From the NCBI GenBank assembly GCA_964640655.1, contig CAZXFT010000004.1, forward strand, positions 62,001-126,000: a DNA stretch of 64,000 bases. Reading direction: 5' to 3'. The DNA is from BJGO01 sp964640655. Its GTDB lineage: Bacteria; Bacteroidota; Bacteroidia; Chitinophagales; UBA10324. The position numbers and the translations under genes were made by a program. Shown piece by piece: positions 52,118 to 61,193 of the stretch. The notes below the pieces were generated by a model. That model saw nothing but the letters and a program-made list of their open reading frames with translations. It was not told the origin of the DNA and did not search any database. Positions within the stretch are counted from its first letter, which is position 1. Every line of letters begins with the position of its first letter.

Positions 52118-53728
52118 TTATTTATGAGCCTTCAAACCCTCCATAGCATTCAGCAATGCTTTATGTGCTGAATATATTTCGCGATAAATATTCATCAATG
52201 ACGAAATTTCTATCTCATTAATCTTTCCTTCATGCAAGAGGTGCAAGGCATCCCTGACTAATGATTCGTAGTTTTTTTTGATTTGATTTTCAGGGTGTTC
52301 GGCGGATTGACTCATTTGATTTTCTATACTATTGATGAATTCATCCTCTTTGCCTTGCAATTGCTGAAACTGTTTAAACAAGGTATCATTAGCTGAAGAT
52401 TGCAACTCATCTATATTATGCCTGATGTCTTTAATGTTTTTTGCAGCACGTAAAATGTTACGGGCAATATCAACCGTTTCAATAAGCTCAGAGGATTGCT
52501 CGGTATCATGTGCGTGCGAAGAGGCGTCCACACTGTATTTCAAAATCTCACCATGCAGTATTTTCAAACGCTCGTAATGTTCATCGTAGCTGGCTATGCT
52601 TTTTCCGCGCAAACTCTGAAAAAGTGGCAATTGCTTTTCATCCTTATCTATTCCAAGAGCAAGCCGATGAATGATCAACGACAAACTGAACAAATGATTC
52701 AACTCTTTGTATAGCACATCAACAGCAGGTTCTGTTTCCTCGGGATTCACGTGATTCAGATATAAAGTTGTGTGTTCATTGTCGTTGGTCTTTACATATG
52801 ACTTAATCCACGAGGTATACCTGTCCATGAATGGATAGAAGATGAAAATGGATAAGAGATTAATGCCGCTCTGAAATATCACTAAGGCAATCAGGTTGTC
52901 AGGTATCCTAATAACATCGAGTATGAGCCAAGTAAATGGATATAGCAATACTGAAGCAAGAATCAAGGTATAAACATTGAAAAAGAAATTTCCGTAAGCC
53001 ACTCGTTTTTTATCCGTACTGCCGGTGAGTGCGCCTATTAATACTTTCACGGTTGTACCCAATTCCGATCCGATAACAATCCCTGCTGCGCGAATAAAAT
53101 CAATGCTGCCGGTATGAACGGTTGTTAGTGTAATGGCCATCATTGCTGAACTGCTCTGAATTAATGCAGTCAGAATAAAACCAACCGGTATAAATAGGTA
53201 AGGGGAATATTTCTTGAGCGATTCAAAATCTAACTGATCAACAAAAAGAATAGCACTTTCTTTCATCCACTCTATGCTGATGAATACCAGTGAAAATCCA
53301 ATGCAGAATGAAATAAGATTTTTGACAATTTGGTTTCGGGAGAATAATAAACCTAAAAGAGAGAAGGTCAGAATAGGGTAGGTGATGTATTCCAGATTGA
53401 GCTTGAAACCGAGTAAGGCAATCACCCAACTGCTCATAGTAGTACCAAGATTAGCCCCCATCACCATACCCAGCGCGTGCTTCATAGACAATAATCCTGC
53501 ACCTACAAAGGAGAGTACGGTGAGATTAACCACTGAACTGCTTTGCAAAATGGAGGTTGCAACTGCTCCTGCAGTAATGGCTTTGAACTTGGAGGAAGTT
53601 TGTTTTTCAAGAAACTTTTTAAATGAACGACCTGCCAGTAACCTTAACGATTTTTCGAGCAAATGCATGGCAAAAATGAAGAGTGCCACACCAGCCAAAA
53701 AATGCCATACTGCTAACTCACTCGACAT
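52118..53728 (-). CDS. Na/Pi cotransporter family protein with PhoU-like tail
   Basis: 536 residues from ATG 53728. The membrane part shows the two inverted Na_Pi_cotrans repeats with TSILQSSSVVNLTVLSFVGAG and ALIQSSSAMMAITLTTV (QSSS motifs), plus GANLGTTMSSW and GSELGTTVKVL. The C-terminal ~200 residues are helical and PhoU-like. It is the NptA/YjbB type, which moves phosphate (in some cases exporting it) with sodium. It lies 4 nt after the DUF423 gene. Confidence 0.88.
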   Translation of the reverse strand: MSSELAVWHFLAGVALFIFAMHLLEKSLRLLAGRSFKKFLEKQTSSKFKAITAGAVATSILQSSSVVNLTVLSFVGAGLLSMKHALGMVMGANLGTTMSSWVIALLGFKLNLEYITYPILTFSLLGLLFSRNQIVKNLISFCIGFSLVFISIEWMKESAILFVDQLDFESLKKYSPYLFIPVGFILTALIQSSSAMMAITLTTVHTGSIDFIRAAGIVIGSELGTTVKVLIGALTGSTDKKRVAYGNFFFNVYTLILASVLLYPFTWLILDVIRIPDNLIALVIFQSGINLLSIFIFYPFMDRYTSWIKSYVKTNDNEHTTLYLNHVNPEETEPAVDVLYKELNHLFSLSLIIHRLALGIDKDEKQLPLFQSLRGKSIASYDEHYERLKILHGEILKYSVDASSHAHDTEQSSELIETVDIARNILRAAKNIKDIRHNIDELQSSANDTLFKQFQQLQGKEDEFINSIENQMSQSAEHPENQIKKNYESLVRDALHLLHEGKINEIEISSLMNIYREIYSAHKALLNAMEGLKAHK

Positions 53729-53732
53729 CAAT

Positions 53733-54146
53733 TTATTTTTTTAATAGTACTCCGCTCATAAACAATATCCAACCGAGTATGAAAAACATGCCACCAAGCG
53801 GGGTGATGAGAAAAAACAACTTGGGATAAACTACATGCATGATATCGCGTGTGGCAACAAGATAGAGTGAGCCTGAGAAAAATACTATCCCTACAACGAA
53901 TGAAGCAAAGGCAAATGGCAATCTGTGTTTGCTGTGAATAAACTTCATCATCACACCAATAATAATGATAGCCAGTGCATGATACATCTGATAACGCACA
54001 CCGGTATCAAAACTGTAAAATTGCTCGGGGCTGAGTTGTGGTTTCAGATTGTGAGAACCTAAAGCGCCAAGTACTACAGAAGTAGCCGCGAAAAATGCGC
54101 CTGTCAATAATATAGTTCGTTGCAAAGGTTGATTTGTGGATAGCAT
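53733..54146 (-). CDS. DUF423 (YgdD-type) membrane protein
   Basis: 137 residues from ATG 54146. A longer frame to 54221 would overlap the divergent gene and adds a non-homologous start. TGAFFAATSVVLGALGSHNL, TGVRYQMYHALAIIIIG, FSGSLYLVA and ITPLGGMFFILGWILF are the DUF423 motifs across four transmembrane helices. The function is unknown. It is first in a two-gene operon with the Na/Pi cotransporter. Confidence 0.88.
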   Translation of the reverse strand: MLSTNQPLQRTILLTGAFFAATSVVLGALGSHNLKPQLSPEQFYSFDTGVRYQMYHALAIIIIGVMMKFIHSKHRLPFAFASFVVGIVFFSGSLYLVATRDIMHVVYPKLFFLITPLGGMFFILGWILFMSGVLLKK

Positions 54147-54172
54147 AGACAATAGTTCGTAGGGTGTGAAAT

Positions 54173-54180
54173 TAGTTTTG
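54173..54180 (+). promoter_or_regulatory. -7 element deciding the start of the DUF3352-like gene
   Basis: TAGTTTTG fits TAnnTTTG. It ends 18 nt before TTG 54199 and lies inside the longer frame that would begin at GTG 54166, which favours the downstream TTG. Confidence 0.4.
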
Positions 54181-54198
54181 CTACTTGACATTAAACAG

Positions 54199-56850
54199 TT
54201 GAAGAAAAAATATCTTTTCATTTTCGGATTTATTATAGGCTTACTGCTTGCTGCAGTTTATTTCTACGACATCACGTATTTGATATCCGGTAAGGATATG
54301 CGCTTTCGTGCCGTGCCTTTACATACTGCATATTTTGCCGATGTTCGTGAGTGGGACAATATAAAGAAACATGCAACTGAGTTTGGGTTTGATGCCGGAG
54401 CCTCTCTGCTGAATGCCTTTCAGAAAGCAACGGAAACGGAACAAATTCTCTCGCAATTAAAAGAGCAGGATAATTTATTACTCGCTGACTTACACAGCAG
54501 CAGATTCATCGTTTCCTACCACATTACAAAACCGGGCTACACAGAATCACTTTTGATTCTTGAACTGGACAAAGCAGGATCATCATCTCTGAAAGATATG
54601 CTTAACGAACAGACAAAATTTCCTGTTGAGAAACGAATGGTCCGTGGTGAAGCAGTGTGGGATATGAGCGTTGGCAGTGCATACAACCGATGGACACTGA
54701 CTACTATGCATGGCTTGTTATTGATGAGTAAAGATCCTGCACTGGTTGAAGATGGCTTGTTGCAGATAAAAGATAATATCTCCATATACTCCGACGAATC
54801 TTTCAGACAGTTGTCCGCTTCCAATGAGCCTTATTTACATCTTTATTATCACTGCTCCAACCTCAGTTCCGCTGCTCAGGCATTTGCCGATAAGTCGGCG
54901 TTTCAGATTACACAACCCATCAGTCGATTTGCCGATTGGATGGCTGTAAAACTGATGGTCAACAAGAATGGATTGAGTTTAGAAGGCTTCTGTACTACAA
55001 ATGAAAAAGAACTTCGTTTTTTGAACGACTATACTTTTTCGAACAAAGTAAAATTTTATCCCTTAGCACAAAAACCTGATAATACAGCACTTTTATACAG
55101 CACCATCCTTCGTGCGAACGACACTCAAGAAAATTTAAAATCAAATCCTGTGCTAAAACGCCCTGACTATCGGAAGTATGTAGCACCTTGGTTTGATGAA
55201 GAGGCTTCATTTGTAATGACAGAACCCGTAGGTGCTAACTATGATGCATACAGTCTTTTGTTTTTGAAATCGAGAGTAAATTCAAAACCAATTGAAACAT
55301 TGGCCCCCTTGTTTCAATCAAGTGATGGTGCCAATAACCGTTTCCCTGTTAATTATAAAGGTTACATCATCAGTAAAATGACTACTGAAAGCTGGTACAG
55401 CATGTTGTTGCCAAATCCATTTACCGAGATGTTATCTCCATATGTGTTATTCACAAAAGATTATGTGGTGTTGGCCAATTCACTCACACAGCTGAAATTG
55501 TATGTAGAACGCCTGAACGATAAAAAGACCTTGGATAAAACCATTGTTCCAGGAATGAATATGTCATCCTTCACCACAGGGAATTATGTGTTATACACTT
55601 CACTCCCTTTGCTGAACGACTTGTTTGAAAACAGCGTGAATAAAGAGTTTGCATCATCGTTTATCAGCGAATATAATTTGATGGCCAAGTGGTCGCCGTT
55701 GTTGTTGGAGTTTAATTACGAATCGAAAGGTTTGTTTAAAGTCAGTGGTATGTTGGTTACTCAGGCACGAGCAGAGAAAACCAACAGTGCATATTTATGG
55801 AAGGCGGAGTTGGACACGGTTGCTATTACTTCACCATACATTTTGATGGATGCTCAAGGTCGGGAAAAGAGAATATTGATCCAGGATGCTCACAACAATT
55901 TATACATGCTCAACCGTGCAGGAGATATAGTATGGAGAAGAAACCTGAATGCTCCGGTGAAAGGACCAATCACTAATATAGATTTTTATAAGAACAGCGA
56001 TAATCAAATCATCCTAGCTACAGAAAACAAAATTTATGTGTTGGATGAAATGGGTAATGATCTGCCCAACTTTCCAATAACACTTCCATTTAAAGCTGTT
56101 ACAGATTTGAGTGTTGTTGACCCGGAAGGCAGTCGTAATTATTATTATTTCATTGGTTGCGAGAACGGTTATTTCTATGGCTATGAAAAAAGTGGACGTC
56201 CGCTCAGCGGTTGGAATCCAAATGCCGACGGCCGTAACGTGACTATGCCGGTTTCATTCTTCCGTTATAAATCAAAAGAGTTCTTTATGCTTATTACCGA
56301 CAATGGAGCATTAAGATTCTATTCGAGATACGGCAAAGAAGTTTATAAGGAATTAGAAACAAATACAGCATTAACGCGCGCTTTTGTTTCTGCTCCGGGC
56401 AAAGGTTTTGTGGTGAGCAATACACAAGGCGACACATACTTTTTAGGCTATGACGGAAAAATAAATAAAACCATTTCGCCGATTGCGGACTGTTTGGATG
56501 CAATGTATGCGCACTTCACGAGTAAGAATATGCCTGATTTAATTTGCTTAACATCAAATAATATGAGTGTGTATCGCTACGACTCCACTTTCCTCTTCCG
56601 TTACGATTTTAGCTCATTGTTGACTGAAGCTGAGTTATACATGGTTCAGGGGCTGGGGATGAAACCATGTATAGTTGTGAACGATCACGACCTGATGATA
56701 CCGGTAAATGCATACGGGAAATCAGCCAAACACTTCCCCAAAAAAGGTATAGGTGTTTTTAGTGGAACTGATCTGTATAATAATGGAGAGGAAGTTCTGA
56801 TTGGATTAATGGATGAAAAGACTCTGGTTGCTTACCCGCTGGAGTGGTGA
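54199..56850 (+). CDS. DUF3352-like protein with C-terminal beta-propeller
   Basis: 883 residues if started at TTG 54199 (MKKKYLFIFGFIIGLLLAAVYF, a signal anchor); the open frame extends 11 codons further to GTG 54166. Residues ~45-530 are a DUF3352-like periplasmic region (VPLHTAYFADV, WYSMLLPNPFTEMLSPYVLFTKDYVVLANS, VLYTSLPLLNDLF). The C-terminal ~330 residues have propeller-like repeats: RILIQDAHNNLYMLNRAGDIVWRRNL, IYVLDEMGNDLPNFP, YFYGYEKSGRPLSGW. There is one membrane anchor and a large extracytoplasmic part. The function is unknown. Confidence 0.72.
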   Translation: MKKKYLFIFGFIIGLLLAAVYFYDITYLISGKDMRFRAVPLHTAYFADVREWDNIKKHATEFGFDAGASLLNAFQKATETEQILSQLKEQDNLLLADLHSSRFIVSYHITKPGYTESLLILELDKAGSSSLKDMLNEQTKFPVEKRMVRGEAVWDMSVGSAYNRWTLTTMHGLLLMSKDPALVEDGLLQIKDNISIYSDESFRQLSASNEPYLHLYYHCSNLSSAAQAFADKSAFQITQPISRFADWMAVKLMVNKNGLSLEGFCTTNEKELRFLNDYTFSNKVKFYPLAQKPDNTALLYSTILRANDTQENLKSNPVLKRPDYRKYVAPWFDEEASFVMTEPVGANYDAYSLLFLKSRVNSKPIETLAPLFQSSDGANNRFPVNYKGYIISKMTTESWYSMLLPNPFTEMLSPYVLFTKDYVVLANSLTQLKLYVERLNDKKTLDKTIVPGMNMSSFTTGNYVLYTSLPLLNDLFENSVNKEFASSFISEYNLMAKWSPLLLEFNYESKGLFKVSGMLVTQARAEKTNSAYLWKAELDTVAITSPYILMDAQGREKRILIQDAHNNLYMLNRAGDIVWRRNLNAPVKGPITNIDFYKNSDNQIILATENKIYVLDEMGNDLPNFPITLPFKAVTDLSVVDPEGSRNYYYFIGCENGYFYGYEKSGRPLSGWNPNADGRNVTMPVSFFRYKSKEFFMLITDNGALRFYSRYGKEVYKELETNTALTRAFVSAPGKGFVVSNTQGDTYFLGYDGKINKTISPIADCLDAMYAHFTSKNMPDLICLTSNNMSVYRYDSTFLFRYDFSSLLTEAELYMVQGLGMKPCIVVNDHDLMIPVNAYGKSAKHFPKKGIGVFSGTDLYNNGEEVLIGLMDEKTLVAYPLEW

Positions 56851-56863
56851 TTTAGTCAACAGT

Positions 56864-57997
56864 TTATTTGTTTTTAAACGGATGTCTGTTCTTTAAATCA
56901 GTTTCTGTTTTGTTACGGAAACGTTTTTTCAGTTGCTCGTAAACCCACCTAGATACAGAGGAGCTAAAACGAATGTAGCTGTGAAAAGTAACGGGCACAG
57001 CACCAACCACAGCCTTGGCTTCGCGGGCTGTACGACCCAACTCTAGTATTTCAATTTTATTTTGAATGGCCTTGGATATGCCGTCATACAAAATATTGAA
57101 GTAGAGATAATGAGTTTTATTTAGCGTGTATTCGAAACCGATGTAGTGTAATTCATCATTCTGATGATTTACAATATAACTCGCAAATGCAACCAATTGA
57201 TTGTTGAGAAAATACCCGCAAACAGAAAATGTATCCGGTTTTTGTTTCTTCATTTCAACAAAATAGTTGTCATCTGGAATTCCTAAACGTATACTTTGAT
57301 TATTGACTACCTGAAGAAATAATCTGTTTACCTCCGGGGCATATTTTTCAATTTCATCTGCAGATAATTCTCGTCGATCGATGATTGCTGCCGCTTTCAT
57401 CAACTTGCGAGCTCGTTGGGCATACTTATGCTTAAGGTCTGAAATGTAGTCCTGAAGGGTGTTCCATTCCGGTCTGATTTGCATAGTCATGGTCACATCA
57501 TCGTCAAAAGAATGATAATGACTTGATACAAAAAAATCGCGCAAATTTTCACCAACATCCTTAAAAATGACTTCGCAGCGCTGTAAAGATTGTAGCAAAG
57601 TGTCTGCTGTATGTACCAGCATTTTATATTGATCGCTGTTAGAAATTGTTGAGTCAGTAAAGAAATATCCCGGCGCATTCACAGAAAATAAAGAGCCGCA
57701 GATGAGCATCCTGAAACGATTGTTTACAAGCAGTTTTTCCAGATATGCAGAAATGGTAAATGATTTGAAAGGAGAATCGAAATATTTCGCACGAAATGGT
57801 AAATATTGAAAGTATTGCAGACCGATAACTTCATTACTATTGTTCTTGAGCAACACATAATAAAAACTGAATTGGTCCGCCATTGAATTTTGAATGGCTA
57901 ATAAGCGCTCATAATCTAAGGGATGGCAGTATTGAATGTAACGAGACCATACTTCTTTTACCTGTGTGATGTCCTGAACCACTTTCATGGTATGCAT
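56864..57997 (-). CDS. GNAT-fold acyltransferase-like protein
   Basis: 377 residues from ATG 57997. The frame can start at TTG 58057, which overlaps the ltaE TGA, but the extra 20 residues look unconserved. The protein has a double-GNAT/FemAB-like layout with VIGLQYFQYLPFRAKYF, YISDLKHKYAQRARKLMKAA, VCGYFLNNQLVAFASYIVNHQNDELHYIGFEY and LGRTAREAKAVVGAVP near the C-terminus. It may transfer an acyl or aminoacyl group to a lipid or wall precursor. The substrate is unknown. Confidence 0.6.
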   Translation of the reverse strand: MHTMKVVQDITQVKEVWSRYIQYCHPLDYERLLAIQNSMADQFSFYYVLLKNNSNEVIGLQYFQYLPFRAKYFDSPFKSFTISAYLEKLLVNNRFRMLICGSLFSVNAPGYFFTDSTISNSDQYKMLVHTADTLLQSLQRCEVIFKDVGENLRDFFVSSHYHSFDDDVTMTMQIRPEWNTLQDYISDLKHKYAQRARKLMKAAAIIDRRELSADEIEKYAPEVNRLFLQVVNNQSIRLGIPDDNYFVEMKKQKPDTFSVCGYFLNNQLVAFASYIVNHQNDELHYIGFEYTLNKTHYLYFNILYDGISKAIQNKIEILELGRTAREAKAVVGAVPVTFHSYIRFSSSVSRWVYEQLKKRFRNKTETDLKNRHPFKNK

Positions 57998-58053
57998 TCC
58001 GGTGTGTATGTCATCAGCAGGTATGTTGTAGTTGGCTTTAGAACACAGACTTA

Positions 58054-59073
58054 TCAAGCAATATTTTTTATGGTTTGAATCACTTTTTCGAGCATAACAT
58101 CATCAAAATTCAAATGGGTAACAAACCTGATTTGTTGATTACCAATGGAGAAACAATAAATGTTATGTTCTTTCAGTTTGCCTACAAAAACATCAGCAGG
58201 CATAGAAGGTTTTAATTTGAAGATGATAATATTAGTCATCACTTCATAAACGTACTCGACAACGGGGCAGGTATTTAATACTCTTTCTATTTGTTTTGCG
58301 CGGTGATGATCTTCTTTTAATCGGTCAATATGGTGGTCTAAAGCATAAATGCCTGCTGCTGCAATAATACCTGCCTGCCTCATACCGCCACCCATCACTT
58401 TTCTATAACGTCTTGCTTCATTAATAAAATCTTTGGAGCCTGTTAGCACCGAACCCACAGGACATCCTAACCCTTTGCTTAAACAAATTGAAATGCTGTC
58501 GAACATGTTGCCAACATTTTGAGTACTGATTCCGGTTTCCACCAGGGCATTGAACAATCGAGCGCCGTCTAGATGAAATTTTAAACCGTGTTGGTTTGCA
58601 GCATTACTTAATGCCTGCATTTCTTCTTTAGTGTAATAACTTCCTCCGCCTCTATTGCTTGTATTTTCAATACAAACTAAAGAAGTTCTGGCGTGATGTA
58701 AGTTAATAGGATTTACATTCTCGCTGATGTCATTGGGTTTAATACGGCCTCTGTCACCGCTTATCAGCCTTACAGAAGCTGATGAGTTGAAAGCTATACC
58801 ACCTGCTTCGTAATAGTAAACATGATTCGACTTTTCAATGATGACTTCATCCATAGGTTTGGTATGGGTTTTCACGGCTATCTGATTGGTCATTGTGCCA
58901 CTTGGGCAAAACACCGCAGCCTCCTTTTCAAACATAGAAGCAACCTTCTGTTCCAGTTCATTGATACTGGGATCTTCACTGAACACATCATCACCAACGG
59001 GTGCATGCATCATAAAGGCTTTCATAGCAGGTGTTGGTTGTGTTACCGTGTCACTGCGTAAATCGATAAACAT
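58054..59073 (-). CDS. ltaE: Low-specificity L-threonine aldolase
   Basis: 339 residues of fold-type I PLP enzyme. FIDLRSDTVTQPTPAMKAFM and GDDVFSEDPSINELE at the start, FHLDGARLFNA and SISICLSKGLGCPVGSVLTGS with the PLP lysine (about 202), and the RYRKVMGGGMRQAGIIAAAG motif define threonine aldolase. It splits L-threonine or allo-threonine into glycine and acetaldehyde. ATG 59073, 4 nt after the rhomboid gene. Confidence 0.93.
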   Translation of the reverse strand: MFIDLRSDTVTQPTPAMKAFMMHAPVGDDVFSEDPSINELEQKVASMFEKEAAVFCPSGTMTNQIAVKTHTKPMDEVIIEKSNHVYYYEAGGIAFNSSASVRLISGDRGRIKPNDISENVNPINLHHARTSLVCIENTSNRGGGSYYTKEEMQALSNAANQHGLKFHLDGARLFNALVETGISTQNVGNMFDSISICLSKGLGCPVGSVLTGSKDFINEARRYRKVMGGGMRQAGIIAAAGIYALDHHIDRLKEDHHRAKQIERVLNTCPVVEYVYEVMTNIIIFKLKPSMPADVFVGKLKEHNIYCFSIGNQQIRFVTHLNFDDVMLEKVIQTIKNIA

Positions 59074-59077
59074 ATTG

Positions 59078-59692
59078 TTAGAAGAATGAAATGATGTTAT
59101 TATAAAATCTGATGGCTAGTTCCGGTTTCATAGCCAGTGTAAAGAGAATTCCATAGATGGCGCCAAACAGATGCGCATCGTGATTGATGTTATCACCACC
59201 ACGCTTGCCTGCATAGTAGCTGTAACCCATATACAACGCACCCCAAATAATTCCGGGCAGTGGCAAAAACATAAAGGCATAAACCTTTTGTAAGGGGTTA
59301 ATGAAGATATAAGAAAACAATACGGCACTTACAGCGCCGCTTGCTCCAAGGCTGTTAAATCCGGGATTGTTTTGATGTCTGATGTATGTAGGAGCATCTG
59401 ACAGAATAATGCCTCCAAGGTATAAACACAAAAAATAGTATAAAGCCTTTTCTTGAAATAAAAGCCCATAATAATCCTGCAGGACACGACCAAATGAATA
59501 CAACACAAACATGTTGACGAACAAATGCATGTAGTCGGCATGTACAAAACCTGAGCTTATTGTGCGGTAAAACTGCTTGTGATGTTTCACTGCGTATGGG
59601 TTCATCATCAACCTGTACAACATATCCCGGTTATTAAAAGCGAGTATGGAAATACCACAAGTAATGACGATAATAATTAGTACGATATCCAT
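59078..59692 (-). CDS. Rhomboid-family intramembrane serine protease
   Basis: 204 residues with about six transmembrane helices. HADYMHLFVNMFVLYSFG is the TM2 HxxxN region (H56 and N60), the catalytic serine is S118 in GASGAVSA, and the catalytic histidine is H174 in HDAHLFGAIYG. Active-site residues are complete, so it should cleave single-pass membrane proteins. Substrates are unknown. It lies between rlmH and ltaE on the same strand. Confidence 0.9.
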   Translation of the reverse strand: MDIVLIIIVITCGISILAFNNRDMLYRLMMNPYAVKHHKQFYRTISSGFVHADYMHLFVNMFVLYSFGRVLQDYYGLLFQEKALYYFLCLYLGGIILSDAPTYIRHQNNPGFNSLGASGAVSAVLFSYIFINPLQKVYAFMFLPLPGIIWGALYMGYSYYAGKRGGDNINHDAHLFGAIYGILFTLAMKPELAIRFYNNIISFF

Positions 59693-59733
59693 ATGTAGAA
59701 TTAGGGCAGCAAATTTATGTCAATAGCGACGTA

Positions 59734-60192
59734 TCATCCGTGATGATATTTTTCACCTTTAAGAATGGTAAATGAACGATACAATTGTTCTGTAAATATT
59801 AGCCTGCACAATTGATGCGGCATAGTGAGTTTAGACAAACTGAGTTTATGGTTTGCTCTGTTGTAAATACTTTCATGAAAACCGTAAGCTCCCCCAATAC
59901 AAAATATCGTTCTGCGACCGCTTTCGTTAAGCCTTTTCTGTATTAATGCTGCCATCTCCTCGGATGTTTTCATTTCACCTTTATCGTCTAGTAGAATTAA
60001 ATAATCTTCTGGCTTTAGTTCTTTAAGTAGTCGTTCACTTTCCTCAAGTTTAATTGCACCAACATCGCTTTTTCCGGAAGGCTGCAACAACTTGATTTGG
60101 TAGTTTACATAGTACTTCAACCTACTTTCATAAACTGAAATAACAACTTGAAGTGCGGCATCGGGTTTTTTACTGAAAGCGAATAGAATCAA
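59734..60192 (-). CDS. rlmH: 23S rRNA (pseudouridine-1915-N3)-methyltransferase RlmH
   Basis: 152 residues, SPOUT fold. LLDDKGEMKTSEEMA, FCIGGAYGFHES, and the C-terminal LTMPHQLCRLIFTEQLYRSFTILKGEKYHH are the RlmH motifs. It methylates pseudouridine 1915 in helix 69 of the 70S ribosome. There is no ATG at the 5' end; TTG 60192 is the start because an in-frame TAG lies 12 nt upstream. Confidence 0.93.
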   Translation of the reverse strand: MILFAFSKKPDAALQVVISVYESRLKYYVNYQIKLLQPSGKSDVGAIKLEESERLLKELKPEDYLILLDDKGEMKTSEEMAALIQKRLNESGRRTIFCIGGAYGFHESIYNRANHKLSLSKLTMPHQLCRLIFTEQLYRSFTILKGEKYHHG

Positions 60193-60297
60193 GTTTAAGT
60201 ACTATTATTTATTACAATGATAAACACCTTACGCTTAATAAACTCATTAAGCTTACTACTGATTCAATGCAATCTATGCTATTTGTAGAGTGAGTAT

Positions 60298-61113
60298 TTA
60301 TCCCAATCCCACATCCAAAGCCATCATCACTGTAAAGCCAACCATAAATCCCATGGTAGCTATATCGGTGTATTTATCTAACTGAGTTTCGGGAATTACT
60401 TCTTCTACCACCACAAAAATCATGGCACCTGCGGCAAAGGCAAGAGCATAAGGTAAAATAGGTGTAAAGAAAGTTACGGCCGCTGCACCCAACACACCGG
60501 CTATGGGTTCAACCAAAGCAGAGGCTTGTCCGTACATGAAACTTTTTCTGCGACTCATTCCCATTCTTCTTAAAGGCATTGCCACAGCTATGCCTTCGGG
60601 AAAATTCTGAAGACCAATTCCGATTGCCAGCGTTACAGCACCAGCAACAGTTGCCTCGGGAATACCTGCAGCAACTCCGCCGAAAAGAACACCGATGGCC
60701 AATCCCTCCGGTATGTTATGCAAGGTGATTGCAAGAACCAATAGAGTAGTGCGCTGTAACTGAGATTTTGGTCCTTCAGATTCTTTGAAGTCTATATGTA
60801 GGTGAGGCAATGTTTTATCGAGAAAAAAAACGAAAAATGCGCCACCCAGGAATCCAAACATACTGGGTATTACCTTTTCAAATCCTTCGCCACCACTCAT
60901 TTCTATTGCGGGTGCGAGTAGACTCCAAAAGCTTGCTGCCACCATTACACCACCAGTAAATCCGAGCATTCCATCCAATACTGCTCTGCTTAGGTTTTTA
61001 AAAAGAAAAACAAACGAAGCACCTGCTGCAGTAACCAACCAAGTAAATAATGTAGCATATAAGGCAGCCATTATGGGGTTAATGCTGCTGAGGAATTCAA
61101 TAATATGATGCAT
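60298..61113 (-). CDS. ZIP-family divalent metal transporter
   Basis: 271 residues with eight transmembrane helices. TM4 has LAITLHNIPEGLAIGVLFGG and TM5 has AIGIGLQNFPEGIAVAMPL, giving the HNxPEG and QNxPEG metal-site motifs of ZupT/GufA-type ZIPs. It imports Zn, Mn or Fe. It is divergent from a DtxR/MntR regulator, with a shared operator in between, so metal-dependent repression is expected. Confidence 0.92.
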   Translation of the reverse strand: MHHIIEFLSSINPIMAALYATLFTWLVTAAGASFVFLFKNLSRAVLDGMLGFTGGVMVAASFWSLLAPAIEMSGGEGFEKVIPSMFGFLGGAFFVFFLDKTLPHLHIDFKESEGPKSQLQRTTLLVLAITLHNIPEGLAIGVLFGGVAAGIPEATVAGAVTLAIGIGLQNFPEGIAVAMPLRRMGMSRRKSFMYGQASALVEPIAGVLGAAAVTFFTPILPYALAFAAGAMIFVVVEEVIPETQLDKYTDIATMGFMVGFTVMMALDVGLG

Positions 61114-61146
61114 GATAGTTTATTGTTAGAGGAGTAAAAATAATAA

Positions 61147-61191
61147 GTTAGAATTATCTAACAAAAATATTTCAAGTTTTTATATTTGCAA
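61147..61191. promoter_or_regulatory. Overlapping zip and mntR promoters with dyad operator
   Basis: The zip promoter (minus) has -33 TTG at 61189-61191, a 19-bp spacer and a perfect -7 TATTTTTG at 61162-61169. The regulator promoter (plus) has a perfect -7 TATATTTG at 61181-61188, five bases before its ATG. The dyad GTTAGAATTATCTAAC (61147-61162) sits on the expected zip start point and next to the -33 zone of the regulator gene. Confidence 0.7.
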
Positions 61192-61193
61192 CA

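Noticed and set aside
60233..60252. Hairpin GCTTAAT/ATTAAGC upstream of rlmH
   Set aside because: The 7-bp stem is AT-rich with no T-run, and could easily occur by chance in this composition.
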